From Zymoseptoria tritici IPO323 (lineage: Eukaryota; Ascomycota; Dothideomycetes; Mycosphaerellales; Mycosphaerellaceae), in contig NC_018211.1 of assembly GCF_000219625.1 (NCBI RefSeq), positions 1,178,001 through 1,242,000 on the forward strand: 64,000 nucleotides of DNA, read 5' to 3'. Within the stretch, counting starts at the first letter, position 1, and each line of letters begins with the position of its first letter. Below are positions 51,416-62,990 of the stretch, one piece after another. The translations under genes and the position numbers were made by a program. A model generated the notes under the pieces. That model was not told the DNA's origin, did not search any database, and saw nothing but the letters and a program-made list of their open reading frames with translations.

Positions 51416-54400
51416 CTAGCCGTTACGCAACGGATGCAGGTGAGCTCCTCTGCTCCTCACATCGCCCGCAGCAGGACTAGTATGCCGACTTGTTCGTCCC
51501 TTCAGCGGGCTCTCCACGCGTGGACTGCGCGGCACGGACGACCCTCTGGTCCCCATGCGACCACGTGCCGCCTCTTTTAATCGTGCAATCTCCTCGTCCC
51601 TGAACTTCAATCCCGCATTGCGGTCTTCTAGTAGCAGCCTGAGCTTCTCATTCTCCTTCTCCAGCAGCTTGTTGTGCCCTTGCTGGGTGATTTGCCGTGC
51701 GCGGGCAGCTTCACCAGATGCCAGTGACTGGGCTTCCGCCAGTTTCCTTTCAAGCTCGATGTTCTGTTGACCGAGCTCCGAAGCTTTTGAGGAAGAGTCC
51801 TGATACACCTCGCGCGTCCACTGCAGGTCCTTGAGGGTGGCCTCAGTACGCTTCTCAGCTTTAGCCCGGGCACTCAACGCATCCTCAAGCTGAAGTCGCA
51901 ACGCTTCGAATTCTCGCCGCTCCGGGTTCGCGTGATCTAGAAGTTTCTTGTTCGCGTCCTCGAGCTGCTGCTTCAGAGTGGAGCGTTCAACGCGGAGTTC
52001 CGCATTCTGGTTATCGACCAGCGTTCTTCTCTGCACCGCTGCTTGTGCCACTGTAAGGGCGTCTCCCAACTCTTTCTGAGTCTTCACCAAGAGAGCGCGC
52101 TGATCTTCATGTCTGTATTGTAGGTCCTCTAAAGCCTTCGTATACTCCTCAAGTCTGTTCTGTACTTCGCTCAGAACTTCATGAAACCCACGTTGAGTGC
52201 CGACACCGCTAGTGGAAATGGTCTCCAAAGACTGCGTTCCCTGTGCGAGCGAGTCACTAACGTGCGTGATGTCGACATCATGAGGATTGATGGTTGCCGG
52301 GAGGTGAGCGTCCTCTACAGATAGCTGCGTCCGCAGTCTTTTCGTGCTTTCATCGGTAGACATTTCCACATCAATCTCAAGCGGTCGCTTGTTGACCGCG
52401 GCTGCCGTCTCCTCCTGCTGCTTTGCAGAACCACTCGATTCGGTATCAGTCTGGCTGTCCAGGTCTCCGATCGGACCCAGCTCGGCGAAGGGCCACTCCG
52501 TTGCATTTGCAGAACTCAGCATCGCGACGACTGCTGTGGCGACTTCTTTTGCAGGTGTGTAATTTTCGTCTGACTTGCCCGCCAACGAGCGGAATCTTTT
52601 CGCATTCTTGACAAGCACGCGCAAGCGGTACGCGGCAGTCATACTCGATGACAAACACCGCTCGATGTGCTCCACCGTATTGGGGACCGCCAACTTAATG
52701 AGCGGCGCCCAGCGATCCTCTCCTGTGTGGCGCCTCGCTGCTTGCAGAAGTCGGTCTTTGAAGTCCACGGAGCCATCCATTGCAATCACAACGTCGGCAG
52801 GTGTGATGTGCTCGACATCGATGTCAAGATCCAGGTCTAGTACGGAAATGGTCATATGGCCCTGGTTTTGTGAAGCCTGCACGTTCGTATGCTCAGCCAG
52901 CCTTGTATGCGCGATGCTGAGCCCCTGAAGGAAGTTCGAGACCATGGCGGGGAGTTTGAAGCCCTTCGCGGCTACGATCACCTTCAGACTCGTGATCGAC
53001 TGCAAAGATTCAAGGAAGTCCCGCAAGAACCGAAACTTTGAGCTGATGTCCAGATCCCATTGCGCTTGCCTCTCAAGTGATGATTGTTGAGACATTGTTT
53101 CGTCGTTTGCGAGATCAGGATGCATTGCAATATCCCGCAGCTCGTCGAGAAATAGCTCAGCAGCTGCGCTATCTTCTGGCGTAGCTGGATCACGTCCAAG
53201 AAACCGAGTGATCAGTTCTTCGCGATAGAACACGCAGTTGATGTATTGATCACGTTGATGGCTTCCTAACGGTACTGGCAGCACATGAACATTGGCAGCA
53301 TCGCTGTTTTTGTCGGCATGCGATGTCGAATTTAGGTTTGAGGCGGTAGAATTGACGGGGCCGCCGTTTGAGCTTCGTCCGGTCGAGTCGAAGTCGTTTT
53401 CCAGGGCCTGTGGTAGCAGCGTTCCATATCTACCAGATGTGTTCATTTGTTCTTTTGTCACAGACGGTACTGCCTCAACAGCAGGCACGGCTGAGGGCGA
53501 ACGTCCCCCGTCTGTCAAGCCTGGCGAGCTCAGTCGTGCAGCTTGGTAAGCCGCAACTTCAGCGCTTATATTAGCTGGTAGGGCAGAGGCCGGTTCACTA
53601 CCTCGTACTGAGCCGATTGTCGGTGTCTGCATGCGGCTGGCTTGACGGGCGGCTTTCTTTTCTTTAATTCTTGCTTCAACCAGCGCCTGTGTCGATCGTG
53701 CGGATGACGGCTCCATGCTGGCTCGTAGTGGCGATTGCAGCAGGGACTGCGATGGCGTTCTGAGAGCGGCTGGCGCACTTTCGCCCACGGTTATAAGAGA
53801 ATACGGCGGGATAGAGGGCACCGCGCTCGATTCGCGTGATGGTGTGCTCCTTGCTCTCGATGCTGGCATGAAGTCGATGGGGCTCTTGAGTGCTTTGGTA
53901 GCGCTCCTTTGCTCGCCTTGCAATCCGGCCAAGAGAGGTGTGCGTGGCGGTTGCGGCAGCTGTGTCTGAAACGGGAAGGAGGATTGCGTTGAGCCAAGAG
54001 CTGTTTTTGATCTTCGGGAAATATCGTCTGCAGGAGTACGAAGGTCTTGAAGCACACTTTGACTTCGCTCGTTAATGGCTGACACTTGAGATCCTGCAGA
54101 CTCAGGCCGAGACGAATACTCAGGCAGCGGCTGCTGACCTGCAGGTGGCGGGTCGTAGTTTGGCTGAGTCGAAAAGGTGAACTGCGAGCTGGGATCCTCC
54201 GTTGAGCTGTGAACGGTGATTCTCTCGATCTCGCTTGTGATCTCGGGTCGTTCGGTCGTGGAGTGCTGGGTACGGGTACCAGATTCTTGCTGGTGCGAGG
54301 ACGACTGCTGTTGGCCGAGCTGTGACTGAGAACGGTCCTTGAGCGAAGATGTTTGCTGGCCTGCAGACTGTGTCTCAACAGCTTGGGCAGCTTGCAAAGA

Positions 54401-55818
54401 GTACTCTGGGGCAGACGCTGGGCTCTTTTCTAGCACTCGTGTGGGTGATGGACGTGAACTCCTGGCTCGATCAGATTCGTCTTGCTCGGGATCGCTCAAT
54501 AGCCCGGATACAAGATCTCGAGATTGAGTATGACTGCCGTTCAAACCTCTGCTTGGGACGAACAGAGGGCTATGAGAGCTGCGGGATGATTGAAGCTGTT
54601 CGCCAACAGTGACTGGATCGACCCCGATGTCTGTCCGAGATTCCTCTGCGCCGTTCTGAGGTTCAGTAAGGGATTCGTCAAGTGGTCCTGAGGGGTCTTC
54701 GGCCTCTCTCGTTGACGCCTCGCCTGTCGACTGCTTGATTTCCGCTCCGGCAACTTGTATCTGATCGGTCTCTTCGTCCTCAGCAGCAATCAAGGAATCA
54801 GCCGAGCTAGCTTGGGGCTGTCGCGCTGCGATGTCCTCAGAAGTGGATACAGGGGAGAATCCTTGGAACGTCGATTCGAATCCTTGACTTTGAGAGTCCG
54901 GTACTGTTCGGCTTTGCTTAGTGCCCGGCTCGTGTGTGGAAGATTGAGTCGGAACTTCGGTCGAAGAGTCGTGGTCGTCGAATCTCTCGTACGCACCAGC
55001 CCGGAAACTGGATGGCGGGTCCGACAGCTGCACTGAAATTAGACCGACGGGCTTGATTACTGGCGATTCTGCAGGCGTGACGAGACTGGGCTCAAACAAT
55101 GGACTGTGCGCTGCTGCTGCTGCGCCTTGAGTTTGCTGGCTCTCACCGATGACAATTTCGGCTTCGGCTTCGTCGGCGCGGGTACCAGCGATTGGATCCT
55201 CGTTGGCGGCAACGGAACTGATCTTATCAGTCGGCGAGCTATCGATGACTCGCTTTGGTCTTCGTCGTGGCGTTGACTGTGCTGGAGCTGGCGTCTCCTT
55301 GAGGACTTTCTTCGCAGGCGACTTTTGCGGCGTGCTCTTGCCCTTAGCACCGGTCTTCTCGGCTGATATTGTGCAACATAATCAGCAAAAGTCAGATCTG
55401 TCAGACTCAAAATTTCATCTTACATTTCGCAGCCTGCTTCCTGCTCCAGCTCTCGACGGCGAGCTCGTTGACGTGGTCTTTCGGTTCCCAAGTCGGCACG
55501 TATTGTTCGCCGGTTTCAGAGTCGTCTTCCCAATCAACGTGATACTTTGTCTTGTTCTCTCCGATGATGTCGCGGACCTTGTATTCCTTGTCCGGGTCGA
55601 TCTGTCCGTGCGGATGCTTTAAGGGCCCTGCAGCTGTTCGAACAAGTCAACATCGAATCCCGGGAAGCGGAATTACGCAATCGAAGCCGATGAAATGCCG
55701 ATGGAGGGTCTTGCTTTGGCCAGTGTGGCGGACGCGTCCACTGCCCGATTGACTCACTTGAAGTGTTTCGCTTGATTCTTCGGGTAGTAGGAGATGTCAG
55801 TCGCTTTCGCTTGGCCAT
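51416..55818 (-). CDS. Chromodomain protein with HDA2/3-type region and long coiled coil
   Basis: Three exons (55758-55818, 55424-55633, 51416-55362) with in-phase junctions give 1405 residues. The start MAKRKRLTSPTTRRIKRN is basic. Exon 2 encodes a chromodomain at about residues 32-85: DKEYKVRDIIGENKTKYHVDW, then PTWEPKDHVNELAVESW, the last part being the usual C-terminal helix. About 700 disordered Ser/Gln/Glu-rich residues follow. A folded region at about 795-1000 (YINCVFYREELITRFLGRD, FRFLRDFLESLQSITSLKVIVAAKGFKLPAMV, ISVLDLDLDIDVEH, PADVVIAMDGS) matches the HDA1-complex subunit 2/3 domain, an inactive helicase-like fold. A coiled coil of about 200 residues (from about 1148) and a basic tail end it. 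It probably tethers a class II deacetylase to methylated H3 (inference). Confidence 0.82.
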
Positions 55819-56606
55819 TATGGGCGCCCGATGACGATGTGCCGGAATGTAATCTCTGCCATGGTCTGATCAGTATCTTGTGCATGCAAGGTGACTTTTC
55901 GCACAATCCAGGCAGGCAAGGATGGACTGGCGAAAGAGGAAAGGAAGAGTAGGGAAGAAGGTTGAAGTTACTTTGTCGCAGCGCTGCGCGTCTACGGGTT
56001 GGGTGGTCTTGGCGGCGCGGAGAGCCGCCGATCAAACTTCGGGGCTTCTTTCGAGGTGGATTGGATTGAAGAATAGAAACGAAGGATCGTTCGATGGTGT
56101 TATTGCAGTCGATGAACAGTATGGATGTCGAGAAGAGGTTGCGAGTGGGAGAAGAAAGGCTCAGTGCGGCATGAAGTCATATGGAAGGTATCTAAATGAG
56201 CAACCGCAATTCACCTGTCGTGTCACTTCTTGCGCACGTTCACGTGAATAGACCTGTCTACTTTTCACTTCATTCACCCTACAGTCTCAGCAAAGCTAAA
56301 GCCGAGCAGGCAAGATAGGAGGACATGCTGAACAGGCGCCTGAGTAAAAGTAGGAGAGTGTGCTGGATGATCGTACAAGCAAGCTAGCAAGACATGCTAG
56401 ATAGTCGTATTGGTACCACAGTAAGGCAACTGATGCTAACCAGGCTTGCAGGTAGCCATAATCTCTGAAGGACCATCTCCCTCCGATGGCGATGGCTGCC
56501 GAAGACAATCATGAGACACCGAAACTCCTCGCTTTTTCGCCCGTCGACTTGCGTTGTCGAATCAGATGATCTCGCACCTCGCTCAACGCCATCAAATCGA
56601 TTCGAC
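55819..56606. other. Intergenic, no gene seen
   Basis: These 788 bases hold the chromodomain gene promoter and the 3' flank of the GFA gene. Frames at 55922-56251 and 56296-56508 have no motif. Confidence 0.45.
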
Positions 56607-57627
56607 TCAATCACCATTCTTCCACGGCGCGTCCTTTGCAGTGCGCTCGTTCTGCTCCTTCGCCCTCTTGCGCTCCAGCTCCTTGATATCCTCTGGCGGG
56701 CTGTCCTCCACAAGCTCGGAATCTTCACCTTCGTTGATCTTCGACCACTTTGGCAGACCATCTGGAATATCCATGACACGCTCATTATAGAACATGTGGA
56801 GTCTGGCGTGGAATTAGTCTTGTTCTAGATATTTCGAGAAGATGGATGTTCTCACCTCGGCTTGAAGTTCGCCTTCTCTTGCTCCGATTTGAACTTGATG
56901 AGCGTTGGGAACAGTAGAATCATGTTTCGTCCTTCATCCATGATGGGAGAATGACCTAGCAGTGAGGGGAACAAGAATTAGCCAGCCCGGTCATACTGTG
57001 TATAGCTCTCGAAAGCATCGAGACATGCTAGTAGCAATGGCGCCGACCTTCTGCCCTCAGTGTCACTTACAGTAGCTGCACCGAACTTTGCAGGGAAGCT
57101 TGTGCTCGATGGACTTCTCAGTAGGGTCGTACCTGCACGGTGTCAGCGACGCGATTCTGGCGAATACTGATCGATCCTCCAAGGACATACCACTCGAGAT
57201 TGTGATGGCCATGCGAGAAGTTGATGTCGTCCTTCTTGAAAATCGCAGCCCACTGAAATGGAGCAGCATGCTGCGTCTGACAAGTCGTGCAATGGCACAG
57301 CTTGCTATCCAATGGCTCTTTCCTGCTCAACTGATACTGGACCTTGCCACAATGGCAGCTGGCGTCGTACAGCGAGTCGAACCCATCGTTGTCCTCGTGA
57401 ATTCTGTATGGGGCACGCTTCTTCCAGTCCTCCACCTCAGTCTTGGTCTTCTTATCCTGGTGCTCGTCGACACTGGCGTTGTTGGTCTTGCTCATGGTCG
57501 CGGAGATTGGTCGTGTGAAGTTGAGGATCGGTCGAGAGGTTTTGGCGAGGATGGGTCGTGGTTGGAATACCGTTCGTGAAGTGCTAACTGTGATGTTGCA
57601 CAGTGGACGTAAAATTCGAGAGCTCAT
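56607..57627 (-). CDS. GFA-domain zinc protein (glutathione-dependent formaldehyde-activating-like)
   Basis: Four exons (57191-57627, 57071-57132, 56856-56955, 56607-56802) join in phase to 264 residues. The start is the ATG at 57627 (MSSRILRPLC); the frame further upstream has no ATG. The first 50 residues are Arg/Ser/Thr-rich without acidic residues and look like a mitochondrial presequence, with a possible internal start at MSKTNN. The CENP-V/GFA zinc fold shows SCHCGKVQYQL, LCHCTTCQTQHAAPF with the CxxC pair, FQWAAIFKKDDINF, and the late pair PCKVRCSYC. Family members bind zinc; formaldehyde-glutathione chemistry is known only for bacterial Gfa, so the substrate is open. The C-terminus is acidic then Lys-rich. 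Confidence 0.83.
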
Positions 57628-58148
57628 GGATGTAGAGGAAGAGGGAGGCAAGGTAACTGCGTTTGTTTCTACGAAGGAATGATGATGCGAAATTGAGTAG
57701 GAGGAGTTCAGAAGGGTGCAGGATCCACCAGTTGTGTAACAGCACCTACCTTAAACAGAGCTCGCGTGCACATTTTCGTTTGTCGCGCGCACAACGATGA
57801 TGCGAAGATGTATATGATGATAACTCATGACGTGAGTGAGAGGAAACTCCCACAATGCTGACCCTTGGATCCATCTCGGTACCTGAGTTCTGGGCTGCGC
57901 CGCTGCGGACTGCGGGTTCCCCGCAAAAGGCACCAGATTGGCCTTTAGATCGAAGCTAGCACAATGAGCTAAAAGTGTGGGTGCACAAGCTTGATATTTA
58001 TTCCGGAGCTCATAAGCCTGCTACGCCTGCTACGTCTTCAATGCGGCGGCGGCTTCCCTGTGAGAGAGACCAAGGACGTTGGTGAGATATTCGAGTCTGC
58101 AAAGAAGGTCAGCAACAAGATCGAAGGCCAGCAAATCGAAAGTCAAGC
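57628..58148. other. Intergenic, no gene seen
   Basis: These 521 bases lie between two minus-strand genes. I see no feature beyond a possible promoter for the GFA gene. Confidence 0.45.
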
Positions 58149-61100
58149 TTACTGCGCAGCGCGAGCAATGCGTTGTCTCACGCCGTCAAAGTCCTTCAGA
58201 CACTTATCCCATATGATCTCTCTCTTGTCGGGGTCCACCGTCTTCACTCGCAGCAGCAGACGTCCACTGACGGGTCTGTGATCCGACACTCTGAGCTGGT
58301 CCCATCGACGATACTCCTCCATCTTGATCTTGCCTATTCCCCGATACAGAATTCGATCACACCATGCAGGACTTCTCCGCTTCTCAGATGTGTCGTAGTC
58401 ATCGGTGCGCACGTTGTATTTGTAGGTTGGAGCGAAGTTGATGGGCGACTCTTGGAAAGCGCGAAGGCGGAAGCCGGGATTCTTCCTTCGACTAAGAAGA
58501 AGTTGATCTCGCTCGAGGAGTCTCGACAGGTTGCCCTGTTGAACGTGCTTGACCACGGTGTCTCGTCCCATGGTATCAATGCGATAGTTGAGGTCGCCGT
58601 TCAGGATGCAAATCTCATGATCAAGGATCATGCTACCGTCACCTCCAGCAGTGAACACATCACTGTGTTGTGCACCACTGGCCTGTTCCAGTGGGTATGA
58701 AGGCAGTGCATTTGCTTCCAGAATAGCAGTCACATCATTATTTCTGTGCAACGTCTGAGTCTGACCAGCAGCCAAATGACAGTTGACGAAACAGAGACTG
58801 CTATCGTCCAGGACCAGTCGCATGATGATGGCTCCTTTGTTGCCATGTAGACCACCCATACCACGTTTGATCTCTGCGGTGTGGATGTGCCGGATGCGTG
58901 ATCTCTCGGCGGACTTCACAAACACACAAGTGAAGAGACCAACCATACTCGCAGAGTGTACCAGCTGATAGCTTTGCGCGTCGGGCATGTGCTCCGCGAG
59001 ACAGCGCGTTAAGTGGTCCCGCCATGCTCGATATTGATGGGACATGTGTTCCTGCTCGGCAGGGTCTTTCCTCTTGCTCTTGAAAAACGACTTGGCGGTC
59101 TGCTTCTTGTCTTCGAGATCTACGAGCTCTTGGAAACCAAAGACCAGAATGTCCGGAGAATTTTGCGCTCTGAGATAATCGTAGAAGAAATTCTGGTCAT
59201 CCATGCTGTGTTGGAGGTGGCTTGGTTTCGAAGCTCCGGCGTTCCATGTCAATACGGCGACACTCAACTCCCTGAAGGTGCAATGCTCGGGTTCGCGTGC
59301 TTGCATTCGTGACTCGATCCAGTCGCTCTCAAGCATGCCATCCCAGATCCGTAGCAGATTGTCCTGGCCCATTGTTATGACATTCAGCCGCCCGGCTTTC
59401 CACATTGAGGTCGGATCCGCTATGATTCCGCACACTTGCTTGTCGTGAGCTGGCCAATCCTTCTTCACTGACCATGGATTCGTCGACGTATCGTATATGT
59501 AGGTCATGCCAGTGCTGTATCCTGCCCAAAGATAGTCTCCCACGCCCGCCAAGCAGCTAATTCTGTACACGCTGACGTTGACGACAGCCCGGCAGGAGAA
59601 GTCAGTGCGGCTGTATATCGTTACCTTGCCATCCGAGTGGCCAAAGTAGACCAAGTCTGGTTTCGAGTCGAGGCATGCTCCAGATGTCACATCTCCAGTG
59701 CCTGGCTGACTCAGAGGATTGATGATCATGTGGAATTCCGTGTCAGATCTCGCGCTGGGCCTGAACACTCTGATATTCTTGCCCGTGGCATACCATAGTT
59801 GCTTGCCGGTAGCAATAGAGAACGTATGGCCTTTCGGCACCTTCCAGTTGGTGTACTGCGAGTCAAGGCTCGGCATCCCTCCGTGGTCTGGCATCCACAC
59901 GTAGAGCTCTCCCCCTTCGTCCAGCGTCCATAGCTCTGATGCGTATCGGAAGATGCGTATGACTTCCCTCCGATGAGCTATTTTTGATCGCACCACCTTC
60001 TGCGAGACCAGATCGAGTTCGTGGATCTCTCCGGTGTTCGTACCAAGCCAGATGCGCTTTCCCTCGTCTTCGATGTTGGGCGATGGCTTGAAAGCGACTG
60101 CAGTCATTTTCAAGCCCTCGCGATGCTCCTCATTTACCAGCAGCTCGCCAGAACGAACGCTCCAGACGCGGGTGTAGTATCCCGTCGTACAAACATAATC
60201 TCCGCAGACCGCGAACAACCTGGTATCGTACTCCGTAGGGATCTGCCAAGGTCGTTGCTTGAATTTTGGTGCGCGTCGGTTCGCTTGCGTAGCATCAGGG
60301 AAGTCGGTCGGGCCTGCGACTAGCTCACTGTTGAGTTCCGGGACACCGTTGTCCTCCTCATCATCACGAGAATGTCCGACTGTAGCCGGCGGAGGGGGTG
60401 GAGGGGGCATCTCACGTCTACGATCGACAGATCTGCGAGGAGCGGGTATTGCAGGCGCAGGCAGTGCTCTAGCCGACGTCGAAAGAGGCGAGTTGACACC
60501 AAAGCCTTGCTCAAGAGCAGATCGTTGTGCAGGCTTGGTGGCGGGTATCCGGACAGGTGTTTGTTGTGCAGCTTTCGCCCGGGCTCTGGCCAACCCATCC
60601 ATGGACCTTTTAGGCGGCAGGGCTTGGACCTTTGCAGGACTGCTTCTCCCAGATTGCGCCTTGGGTGGGCTTCGTGCAAGGCGCATTTGAAGCTCCGGTC
60701 GGGCGGGTAGTCGAGGACGATCCTCGAGCAGATCATCCTGTGGCGCGGATGTTCGACTCGGATGGTACTTTGCGGGCATAGTGGACCTTCGCGATTGCAC
60801 GTAGACTGGCAAGTCTCGCGGTTCTGTTGATGAGCCATTCGAAGCTTCTTCAAGTGATGATGGTTCGACGAAAGACGCATTTGAGTCGGACCGGGTGTGC
60901 GAAGCAAAAGAGGCGTCCGAGTCGCCACGTATGCGCTGTACCCACGAAGCATCAGAGTCGTTCCGCTTCCGCTGTACGACTGATGCGTTCGACTCTGCTC
61001 TCACCCGATCTACCTGCCCTTGAGGTCTGAAGTCCTTCTTCACTGGCGAGGCCTCTCCGCTGCTCGGTGGAGTATTGAACGGCGAGGCGCGATGAGCCGT

Positions 61101-61793
61101 AGCTTCAGATTTGGGCTCAGGAGCGATCAGAGTACTGGACTTATTCTTCAATACTGGTGGCTTTATCGGTATTTGAGGCTTGCCAGCTCGGTTGATGGCC
61201 GGCGGGCCTGCGTCACTTCTTGACTTTGTGTCCACTGTCAGATCTTCCGGGAACGACGACGCTGTTTCCGTCGGTCTCAGGAAGGCAGAGATGCGCGCCT
61301 CCAGTGCTGGCGTGGCCGTTCGCGACGCATGGCGTGTGTGGACAGCATTTGGGCCGTCACCGTTGCGAGGTGAAGGAAAATCTCGCAGAGGACTACCACT
61401 CGTCCCAGATCGGATGTCTACCGACATGGTCTTGTGGGGCGAGCGAGGCGGATGTAGGGCGAACGCCGGTGCGGTTGGCATCGTCGGCGATGTGACCACC
61501 ATTGACGCTGGCCGTGCCTTGGGAGGACTCCCATTGTGCTGTCTCGGCGTGAGTTTCTGCGCCAACTGCACGGAGGCAGCTCGTTGTCCTGTCCCAGCAT
61601 TCTGACCAACTTCTGATCCCTTCGATCGTCCACCAGTTATGTTTTGTGAAGCGTTCAAGTGCGGTGGTTTTGGTGTTGTCACTGGAGAGGACTGCCCGGC
61701 ATCCGGCGTCTTCGCCAGTTGTTCGAACTTGGTTCGTAAGGATGAGATAGGTTTGATCGATGTCGTGTCCGGACCCTCTTCTTTCTCTTCCAT
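58149..61793 (-). CDS. Inositol polyphosphate 5-phosphatase with N-terminal beta-propeller
   Basis: One exon encodes 1214 residues. The first 480 are disordered (Ser/Pro/Arg-rich, with three similar DSDASWVQR/DSDASFASH/DSNASFVEP repeats and a PPPPPPP run). WD40-like propeller blades follow at about 510-830 (RLFAVCGDYVCTTGYYTRVWSV, DLVYFGHSDGKVTIYSR, YLWAGYSTGMTYIYDT, LNVITMGQDNLLRIWDG). The catalytic domain at about 850-1195 has VAVLTWNAG, FGFQELVDLE, GGLHGNKGAIIMRL, FVNCHLAAGQ, ILNGDLNYRID, SPAWCDRILYRG and VSDHRPV, with all the key residues for metal and phosphate. It should remove the 5-phosphate from PI(4,5)P2 or soluble inositol phosphates. Propeller plus 5-phosphatase resembles some plant 5PTases; yeast relatives carry a Sac1 domain instead. 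Confidence 0.9.
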   Translation of the reverse strand: MEEKEEGPDTTSIKPISSLRTKFEQLAKTPDAGQSSPVTTPKPPHLNASQNITGGRSKGSEVGQNAGTGQRAASVQLAQKLTPRQHNGSPPKARPASMVVTSPTMPTAPAFALHPPRSPHKTMSVDIRSGTSGSPLRDFPSPRNGDGPNAVHTRHASRTATPALEARISAFLRPTETASSFPEDLTVDTKSRSDAGPPAINRAGKPQIPIKPPVLKNKSSTLIAPEPKSEATAHRASPFNTPPSSGEASPVKKDFRPQGQVDRVRAESNASVVQRKRNDSDASWVQRIRGDSDASFASHTRSDSNASFVEPSSLEEASNGSSTEPRDLPVYVQSRRSTMPAKYHPSRTSAPQDDLLEDRPRLPARPELQMRLARSPPKAQSGRSSPAKVQALPPKRSMDGLARARAKAAQQTPVRIPATKPAQRSALEQGFGVNSPLSTSARALPAPAIPAPRRSVDRRREMPPPPPPPATVGHSRDDEEDNGVPELNSELVAGPTDFPDATQANRRAPKFKQRPWQIPTEYDTRLFAVCGDYVCTTGYYTRVWSVRSGELLVNEEHREGLKMTAVAFKPSPNIEDEGKRIWLGTNTGEIHELDLVSQKVVRSKIAHRREVIRIFRYASELWTLDEGGELYVWMPDHGGMPSLDSQYTNWKVPKGHTFSIATGKQLWYATGKNIRVFRPSARSDTEFHMIINPLSQPGTGDVTSGACLDSKPDLVYFGHSDGKVTIYSRTDFSCRAVVNVSVYRISCLAGVGDYLWAGYSTGMTYIYDTSTNPWSVKKDWPAHDKQVCGIIADPTSMWKAGRLNVITMGQDNLLRIWDGMLESDWIESRMQAREPEHCTFRELSVAVLTWNAGASKPSHLQHSMDDQNFFYDYLRAQNSPDILVFGFQELVDLEDKKQTAKSFFKSKRKDPAEQEHMSHQYRAWRDHLTRCLAEHMPDAQSYQLVHSASMVGLFTCVFVKSAERSRIRHIHTAEIKRGMGGLHGNKGAIIMRLVLDDSSLCFVNCHLAAGQTQTLHRNNDVTAILEANALPSYPLEQASGAQHSDVFTAGGDGSMILDHEICILNGDLNYRIDTMGRDTVVKHVQQGNLSRLLERDQLLLSRRKNPGFRLRAFQESPINFAPTYKYNVRTDDYDTSEKRRSPAWCDRILYRGIGKIKMEEYRRWDQLRVSDHRPVSGRLLLRVKTVDPDKREIIWDKCLKDFDGVRQRIARAAQ

Positions 61794-62212
61794 AATGATG
61801 TAGTTGATTCTATTCTCTCACACCCATATCAACTCCTACTTGCTGCGTACAGTCCAGCTCGATTGCGCTGTCACCAACAGCATTTGATCTGACATTCCGA
61901 GCGTCGCAAGTCGAGGGTTCGAGGGTGCGGCAAGGGCTGGCCAGCAGATCCGCAGGTCGCAGGTAGATTCCAGACAGTGCTCCGGTGAATATGAGGTCAG
62001 CAATGCCAGCTTGGAACAACTCCCATTCAAGAGACGGTGAATGCAAGAAGGCAGTGCAGATCCTCAGTCAACAGATCTCCAGCACCACGAGTCGTGCCTG
62101 AGCCACGCGGTCCGCTTGCCGGCGCCCGGAACCCTGCATTCTGTCACCTTGAATTCATCCCAACTTCAAAGCTGTACCACTTCTCATCTTACTGGAGACA
62201 CCAAGAGACAAC
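61794..62212. other. Divergent promoter region, 5-phosphatase / CHY zinc finger gene
   Basis: These 419 bases lie between divergent start codons. I see no clear box. Confidence 0.45.
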
Positions 62213-62642
62213 ATGTGGTAGGTCATCATGCCAGCATATGAAAGGTCGTAGCGCGAAAGTGTGCTAATGGTCAATCAGTAAACACATTCTCAACGCTCAA
62301 GTCTCGATCCGCTCGCCCTGCTGCAAGCAGTGGTTCGATTGCGCGCAATGCCACGCGGAATCCCAAACACACACTCTGAAACAGACGATGGAGATGATTT
62401 TCGCGTGCAAAAAGTGCAAGAAGTGCTTCCGCAAAGACATGAATGAGTACGAGGACAGCGACGAGTACTGCCCGCACTGCGACAATCACTACGTGCTGGA
62501 GGCGAAGGAGCCACAAGCGCGACTGGAGGTGGAGGGTGAAGATGTGAGGAAAGACGCGAGGATGTTGAAAGACGACCGTATAAAGCCGAAGGAGGACTTG
62601 ACGATCTGGGACGATGAGCTAGAGGCTGCGAGGCTGGGCTGA
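62213..62642 (+). CDS. CHY zinc finger protein (Hot13 type)
   Basis: A five-base first exon (ATGTG, 62213-62217) joins exon 62279-62642 over a 61-base intron (donor GTAGGT, branch GCTAAT, acceptor ATCAG), giving 122 residues. The result starts MCKHILNAQVSIRSPCCKQW, the exact layout of the CHY domain, in which the first Cys and His come from the splice junction. Further metal pairs are FDCAQCHAE, ACKKCKKCF and YCPHCDNHY. Yeast Hot13 is a zinc-binding intermembrane-space protein that keeps Mia40 active for disulfide import; this role is by family. The tail is charged (LTIWDDELEAARLG). Without the mini exon the protein would lack its first ligands, which supports the model. Confidence 0.87.
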
Positions 62643-62990
62643 GCGATCGGAATGAAAAGGAAACGAAAAGGCGTTCAAGGGATTTGCGTTTGGACGCTCT
62701 CGGCGAAAGAGACATGATACCATGAGGCTTTGCAGAACGAGGGGAGCAGGAAGGATAGCGTCAGCGCGGAGTTGCGATGGTCTGCGCGACAGTTGGTGTG
62801 GGCCGAGAGATGGGCATCGGGTGAGACAGGATGCAACGCCTTCACGATACGAAAGATCAGGCGATTGTCTTCGATGCAGAAACCACGCTCTATGCTGTAT
62901 ACGCCACCCATGGATGCCTCGCTAATTCTCATTTATGCTGAACCAACCGAGCGACTTGTCTTCTGCCGTATGCACGTAGGTGCCTCGAGA
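62643..62990. other. Convergent 3' region
   Basis: These 348 bases lie between two convergent stops. I see no feature. Confidence 0.45.
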
